Part shown: positions 60,271 to 64,000 of the stretch, piece by piece
Layout of the letters: every line of letters starts with the position of its first letter
Numbering within the stretch: the stretch's first letter is position 1
Assembly (NCBI GenBank): GCA_942493335.1
Contig: OW818693.1
Location: forward strand, 1,984,001-2,048,000
Origin: JAEWSN01 sp942493335
Lineage (GTDB): Bacteria > Bacillota > Clostridia > DSM-8532
Direction: 5' to 3'
DNA: 64,000 nt
Translations under genes and position numbers: made by a program
Notes under the pieces: generated by a model
Seen by the model: the letters and a program-made list of their open reading frames with translations, nothing else
Told to the model about the DNA's origin: nothing
The model's database searches: none

Positions 60271-61149
60271 ATGAATGTACTGAAAACCCCGAGAGGGCGG
60301 GAAGACCGCAAAGTCATCAGCATGCTGGAAGTCGTGGAGATTGAAACCGGCGCGCGTACGCTGCTGGCCGAGTTCGAGGATCTGATCGAGGCCCCCAACT
60401 GGACCGGCGACGGCAAGCATCTCGTCTACAACAGCAATGGCCGCATCATCTCCTTCGATCTCGCGACCAAAACCGGAAAAGTCATCGACGCGGAATACGT
60501 GGACGACTGCAACAACGACCATGTGCTCTCCCCCGACGGTACCCACATCGCAGTCAGCCACCACACGAAGGAAGATGGCCAGTCCCGCATCTACGTGTTC
60601 CCCATGGCGGGCGGAAAGCCCTGGCTTGTGACACCCATCGCGCCAAGCTACCTGCACGGCTGGTCTCCGGATGGCGGCACCCTCGCCTTCTGCGCGGAAC
60701 GAAACGGCCAATACGACGTATATACCATTCCCGTTCAGGGCGGTGTCGAAAAGCAAATCACCGATCTGCCCGGATTGGATGATGGTCCCGAATATTCCCC
60801 GTGCGGAAAGCACATCTGGTTCAATTCCGTCCGCAGCGGCCTGATGCAGGCATGGCGCATGGAAGCCGACGGCTCGAACCCGACGCAGATGACCTTCGAT
60901 GATGCGAACACCTGGTTCCCGCACATCTCGCCCGATGGGAAAACCATCGCCTGCATCACCTACGCAAAGGGCGATGTGAATCCGGGCGACCATCCTGCAA
61001 ACAAAAATGTGGAAATCCGACTCTTCCCGGCTGAGGGCGGCACACCGCGCACCCTCGTGAAACTGTTTGGCGGACAGGGCACGCTCAACGTGAATTCCTG
61101 GTCACCGGACAGCAAACGCCTGGCTTTCGTGTCCTACCGCATGAAATGA
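60271..61149 (+). CDS. TolB-like WD40/PD40 beta-propeller protein
   Basis: The start at 60271 follows AAGGAGT and gives 292 residues. There are six repeats of the PD40 type, each with an aromatic-SPDG core: PNWTGDGKHLVYNS, VLSPDGTHIAVSH, GWSPDGGTLAFCA, EYSPCGKHIWFNS, HISPDGKTIACIT, SWSPDSKRLAFVS. There is no signal peptide, so it is cytoplasmic, unlike TolB. Propellers of this sort often serve as scaffolds or sensor parts. Neighbours do not help to assign a role. Confidence 0.87.
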   Translation: MNVLKTPRGREDRKVISMLEVVEIETGARTLLAEFEDLIEAPNWTGDGKHLVYNSNGRIISFDLATKTGKVIDAEYVDDCNNDHVLSPDGTHIAVSHHTKEDGQSRIYVFPMAGGKPWLVTPIAPSYLHGWSPDGGTLAFCAERNGQYDVYTIPVQGGVEKQITDLPGLDDGPEYSPCGKHIWFNSVRSGLMQAWRMEADGSNPTQMTFDDANTWFPHISPDGKTIACITYAKGDVNPGDHPANKNVEIRLFPAEGGTPRTLVKLFGGQGTLNVNSWSPDSKRLAFVSYRMK

Positions 61150-61164
61150 CTCTTCCTTTTCCTG

Positions 61165-62175
61165 TTAATCCGCCGTTCCCAACATGATTTGCAGAAAGTC
61201 CGGACGCTCCGGTTCATCATCCACTCCGGCGGACGGCGTGTCCAGCGCAACGCCCGGACAAAGCACGGCTGACAGGCTCCACAACCTCATCGCTTCGGTT
61301 TCCGAACGCGCAATGCGACTCTCTTTCACCGGCCGGGCATCTTTCCAGTAAAGGTGCCCGGCCAGTTTTTCTTCGGATTCCCCGAGCAGATACCCGATGG
61401 TTGCCGCCGGAATTTCAGGCGCCGTCCCTTTTTTCCGGCGTCGTTCCCAGAACCAGTTCACGAGGCCACCGGTTCCTTTCTGACCGATCTCCGTATCCAC
61501 GAGGCCCGGATCCACCACATAAGCCCGGACGGAGGAAGCGTTCCAGCGGTTCCATTCCGCCGCGAACAGGACATTGCACAGCTTTGATTGCTTGTAAGCT
61601 TTCAACGGTCCGTAATGGCGCCTCATCATCACGTCCTCCCACTTCATCCGTGTGTGGAAATGGGAGCCGGAACTGACGGTCACAAGCTTTCCGAACGGAG
61701 ATCCGGTCAACGCGGGCCGGAGCAGGTTGCCCAACACGTACTGGGACAGATGGTTCACCGCAAACTGCATCTCGTAACCGTCCTCCGTTGCCTGATACCA
61801 ATCCCGGACCGTACCGGCGCACAGGACCAGCGCGTCAAGCCTCAGCCCATCTTGAAAAGGAGGATGATCGCATGCGGATGGAAAGCAGATGGCGCCGGCA
61901 GCCCTCGATCGTAATTCCTCGGCATCCTCCGCCAGCATGCCGAGGATCCGCCCCCCCAGCAGCCGAACCTGCGTCATGGAAGCAAGATCACAGATCAGCC
62001 ATCGCACGACGCTTTCCGGTGTTTTTTGACGAACCGCCCTTCCCGCTTCCGCTGCATGCTGCTCCGTTCGTCCCACTGCAATGCAGTTCCACCCTTTCGC
62101 CGCCAGATCCTGCAGCACAGCAAGGCCAATCCCTGAAGTGGCTCCGGTCACGACGACCGTCTTTCTTTCCGTCAT
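61165..62175 (-). CDS. Short-chain dehydrogenase/reductase
   Basis: The start at 62175 follows GGGAGGAC (336 residues). The frame stays open for 28 more codons through an eight-residue repeat, so the annotated start depends on the ribosome site. Coenzyme motif VVVTGATSGIGLAVLQ, then VLCAGTV and the catalytic YKQSK set (AYKQSKLCNVLF) are present; length and C-terminus resemble retinol-dehydrogenase/WW-oxidoreductase-type SDRs. It is divergent from the second SDR gene at 62401 across a gap with palindromic sites. Confidence 0.9.
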   Translation of the reverse strand: MTERKTVVVTGATSGIGLAVLQDLAAKGWNCIAVGRTEQHAAEAGRAVRQKTPESVVRWLICDLASMTQVRLLGGRILGMLAEDAEELRSRAAGAICFPSACDHPPFQDGLRLDALVLCAGTVRDWYQATEDGYEMQFAVNHLSQYVLGNLLRPALTGSPFGKLVTVSSGSHFHTRMKWEDVMMRRHYGPLKAYKQSKLCNVLFAAEWNRWNASSVRAYVVDPGLVDTEIGQKGTGGLVNWFWERRRKKGTAPEIPAATIGYLLGESEEKLAGHLYWKDARPVKESRIARSETEAMRLWSLSAVLCPGVALDTPSAGVDDEPERPDFLQIMLGTAD

Positions 62176-62241
62176 CTGTTCTGTCCTCCCATCCGTCTTT
62201 CTTTCCGTCTTCCCATCCTTCATCCCACCCGTCTTCCCATC
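62170..62241. repeat. 24-bp in-frame tandem repeat, three copies
   Basis: Read on the minus strand in the SDR frame the units encode DGKTGGMK, DGKTERKT and DGRTEQMT. Each unit carries a purine-rich core (GATGGGAAGACGG) resembling a ribosome binding site. Confidence 0.75.
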
Positions 62242-62304
62242 TGTCATCCTGCCTGTCATCGCTTTTGCCTTCCCTGACTACGGATGTTCAATCTGCCTTG
62301 TCTG

Positions 62305-62354
62305 ACCATTTGGTTTAATCTTATGATTTATTTTATTGGTTTAACCATATGGTT
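62305..62354. promoter_or_regulatory. Palindromic operators between divergent SDR genes
   Basis: ACCA-TT-TGGT (62305-62314), GGTT-T-AACC (62338-62346) and the perfect palindrome AACCATATGGTT (62343-62354). TGGTTTAA occurs twice, at 62311 and 62337, 26 bases apart. They fit binding of a dimeric repressor, plausibly the TetR protein encoded at 63463. Confidence 0.65.
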
Positions 62355-62400
62355 GCTTTATTGATAGCTTTGAGATATTCTGTCTGCAGGAGGTGTCATC

Positions 62401-63240
62401 ATGAAAACACCAGCCAGACGTCCGGAAAAGGAAATCGGAAAGATGCAGGGTTCGGTCATCATCACAGGAGCCGCTGGCGGCTTGGGAACGGCATTCGCGC
62501 ATGCCTGCGCTTCACGCGGCTGGTCCGTCGCGCTATGCGACATCGAGGATGCACGGTTGTCCCGCCTGGCCGACGGAATTCGAAGGTGCCATTCGACGCC
62601 CGTTTCCACCCACTCGTTCGACATGACGGATCCAGGAGCTCGCAAAGCCTTTTGGGATACATTTGTGCAATCCGGAGAGAACGCCGGCATGCTGATCAAT
62701 GTGGCGGGATTGGATTACGAAGGTGCGGTGCAGGATCTTCCCCCGGAATCCCTGCTTACGATCATCCGGCTGAATATCGAAGGGACAGTCTACAACATGC
62801 GGCGTGTCATGGATTGCCGGGAGAACGGCAAAATCCTGCGCATTCTGAACGTTTCCAGTCTCGCCTCTTTCCAGCCTATGCCTCTCAAGGCCGCTTATGC
62901 GGCATCCAAACGGTTCCTGCTCGATTTTTCCCGGGCCGTCCACGCGGAGATGCGTGGCAGGGGTGTGACCGTGACAGCCCTTTGCCCGGCAGGAATGCCG
63001 ACAAATCAGGCTTGTCTGGACAGCATCGCCACGCAGGGACTTGCCGGCGTTCTCACCACGCGGAACGTCGGTGATGTTGCGGAACTGGCTCTGAATGCAG
63101 CTTTACGGGGAAGAACGCTTGTCATTCCCGGATTCCTCAACCAATGGATGCGGACGGCAGCCTCTTGTCTGCCAAAGGACTGGCTGGCCGCAAGGATACG
63201 GGATCGCTGGACAAAGACACGGAACAAGCTTCCTGCTTGA
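62401..63240 (+). CDS. Short-chain dehydrogenase/reductase
   Basis: The product has 279 residues with AGGAGG before the ATG. Coenzyme motif VIITGAAGGLGTAFAHAC, LINVAG and catalytic NVSSLASFQPMPLKAAYAASKRFL (Ser, Tyr, Lys) are complete. The C-terminal helix extension (LVIPGFLNQWMRTAASCLPKDW) resembles membrane-associated SDRs of the DltE/YqjQ type. It is followed by a TetR gene on the same strand and faces another SDR gene across operator-like palindromes. Confidence 0.9.
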   Translation: MKTPARRPEKEIGKMQGSVIITGAAGGLGTAFAHACASRGWSVALCDIEDARLSRLADGIRRCHSTPVSTHSFDMTDPGARKAFWDTFVQSGENAGMLINVAGLDYEGAVQDLPPESLLTIIRLNIEGTVYNMRRVMDCRENGKILRILNVSSLASFQPMPLKAAYAASKRFLLDFSRAVHAEMRGRGVTVTALCPAGMPTNQACLDSIATQGLAGVLTTRNVGDVAELALNAALRGRTLVIPGFLNQWMRTAASCLPKDWLAARIRDRWTKTRNKLPA

Positions 63241-63462
63241 GTGCATGACGCACAAGACAGCATGTCGACCTGCGGACTCCCGCTTGCTTCCCGGAAAAAG
63301 CCGGCCCAAGGCACACCACTCTTGACGGCCAATCGGCTCGTGTGGGATGATCGGATTGTCTTCCGCAAGTCTTTCCCAAAGCGGAACCCCCGCTGAAAAC
63401 GGCCTGTGGCGGTATGCCGTCCGGATCGTTCCAGCGGTGAATCACACCCGGAGGTACACAAC

Positions 63463-64000
63463 ATGGCGATCAGGGCGACAAAGGTCCATATTCTCGAATC
63501 CGCCATCGAGGCCATTGAAATCCACGGCCTTCATAAACTCACCACCCGTCTCATCGCAGAGCAGGCCGGGGTCAACAATGCCGCGCTGCATTACTATTTC
63601 GGGACAAAGGAGCTTTTGGTCGAGGAAGCCATGACCCAAAGCATTCGCCATATGACCGAAGATCTGGACGAGCTGGTCTCCCGGGCCCTCCCCTTGAAAG
63701 AAAACCTGTATGCGATCCTCGCCTATCTGGTTGGCGGAACCGTTCGTTATCCGAACATGGTGCGGGCCCATTTCTATGGCCCCCTCACCGGAACCGGGGA
63801 CGGTGGCCCCCTCCTTGATGAATTTCACGCGTGCGTACGGAAAATCATTGCCCACGCGGTGGCGGGAAAGCCGGAAACAGTGCCGGAACGTACTGCGATT
63901 GCCGTTCATTCCGCTCTCTCCACCGGTCTTCTGTCCGCCCTCACCCCTTCCGTCCTTTTCAGTCAGACCGGTCTCCGTCTGGAGAATCCACCGGATATGG
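63463..64000 (+). CDS. TetR-family regulator, 3' partial
   Basis: The start at 63463 follows GGAGG by eight bases; the frame is open to the right edge (179 codons), so the 3' end is missing. The HTH is LHKLTTRLIAEQAGVNNAALHYYFGTKELLV near the N-terminus, followed by a helical ligand domain. It is the only regulator beside the two SDR genes and may bind the palindromes at 62305-62354. Confidence 0.9.
   Translation, partial: MAIRATKVHILESAIEAIEIHGLHKLTTRLIAEQAGVNNAALHYYFGTKELLVEEAMTQSIRHMTEDLDELVSRALPLKENLYAILAYLVGGTVRYPNMVRAHFYGPLTGTGDGGPLLDEFHACVRKIIAHAVAGKPETVPERTAIAVHSALSTGLLSALTPSVLFSQTGLRLENPPDM

Overview
The window (about 57% GC by eye, strong GGAGG-type ribosome binding sites, ATG starts with a few GTG) looks like a chromosomal segment of an anaerobic Bacillota, most likely a Clostridia-type organism. 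Pointers are a multidomain [FeFe] hydrogenase, DUF4180 and DUF6054 proteins, PadR/MarR/TetR regulators, a YuxH-like degenerate EAL-HDOD protein, a MelB-type symporter and a GH43 xylanolytic enzyme. I see no respiratory chain, LPS or outer-membrane genes. There are no rRNA or tRNA genes, no insertion sequences, no phage genes and no CRISPR array.

Layout. 1-6.5 kb: end of a Ham1/ITPase-like gene, a lipoprotein with a cytochrome b5-like domain, a secreted stalk-domain protein, and a four-gene MacAB-like export operon that contains a cobalamin-binding protein. 7-15.4 kb: two secreted low-complexity proteins, a membrane protein, an OmpR-type two-component system, a MarR regulator with a His-rich repeat tail and its operator region, a zinc-ribbon protein and an amidase. 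15.6-25 kb: AraC-GyrI regulator, nucleoid-associated protein plus membrane MutS-family ATPase, a PadR/FGE-like/DUF4180 operon, an alpha/beta hydrolase, and a TetR-MelB symporter pair. 25-29.5 kb: polar amino-acid ABC transporter (binding protein, permease, ATPase), then a putative metallopeptidase and a small Cys-rich protein.

29.5-38.2 kb is a catabolic block bounded by two AraC regulators: a URO-D-type methyltransferase homologue, a D-2-hydroxyacid dehydrogenase, a fumarate-reductase-like flavoprotein, an SDR and a short Old Yellow Enzyme with a Cys cluster. The last three are one divergently regulated reductive set. 38.2-48 kb: CPBP protease, a second alpha/beta hydrolase, an APH-fold kinase, a tandem (four-ATPase) UvrA-like protein and a co-translated squalene-cyclase-fold protein. 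48-56 kb: EAL-HDOD regulator, GH43 enzyme with a Cys-rich insertion, DUF6054, two Nudix genes (one fused to GNAT), and an SRPBCC protein with a Fur-box-like site upstream and a decayed PhnB/VOC gene downstream. 56-64 kb: a 1155-residue [FeFe] hydrogenase fused to a glutamate-synthase-small-subunit-like module, a TolB-like propeller, two divergent SDRs around palindromic operators and a TetR gene that runs off the right edge.

A recurring oddity is the number of short degenerate tandem repeats (unit lengths 11, 17, 18, 24, about 31, 39 and 45 bp). Several are in frame inside proteins and several sit across gene ends. Start codons below were chosen from ribosome binding sites and family alignment in my memory; no database search was possible.
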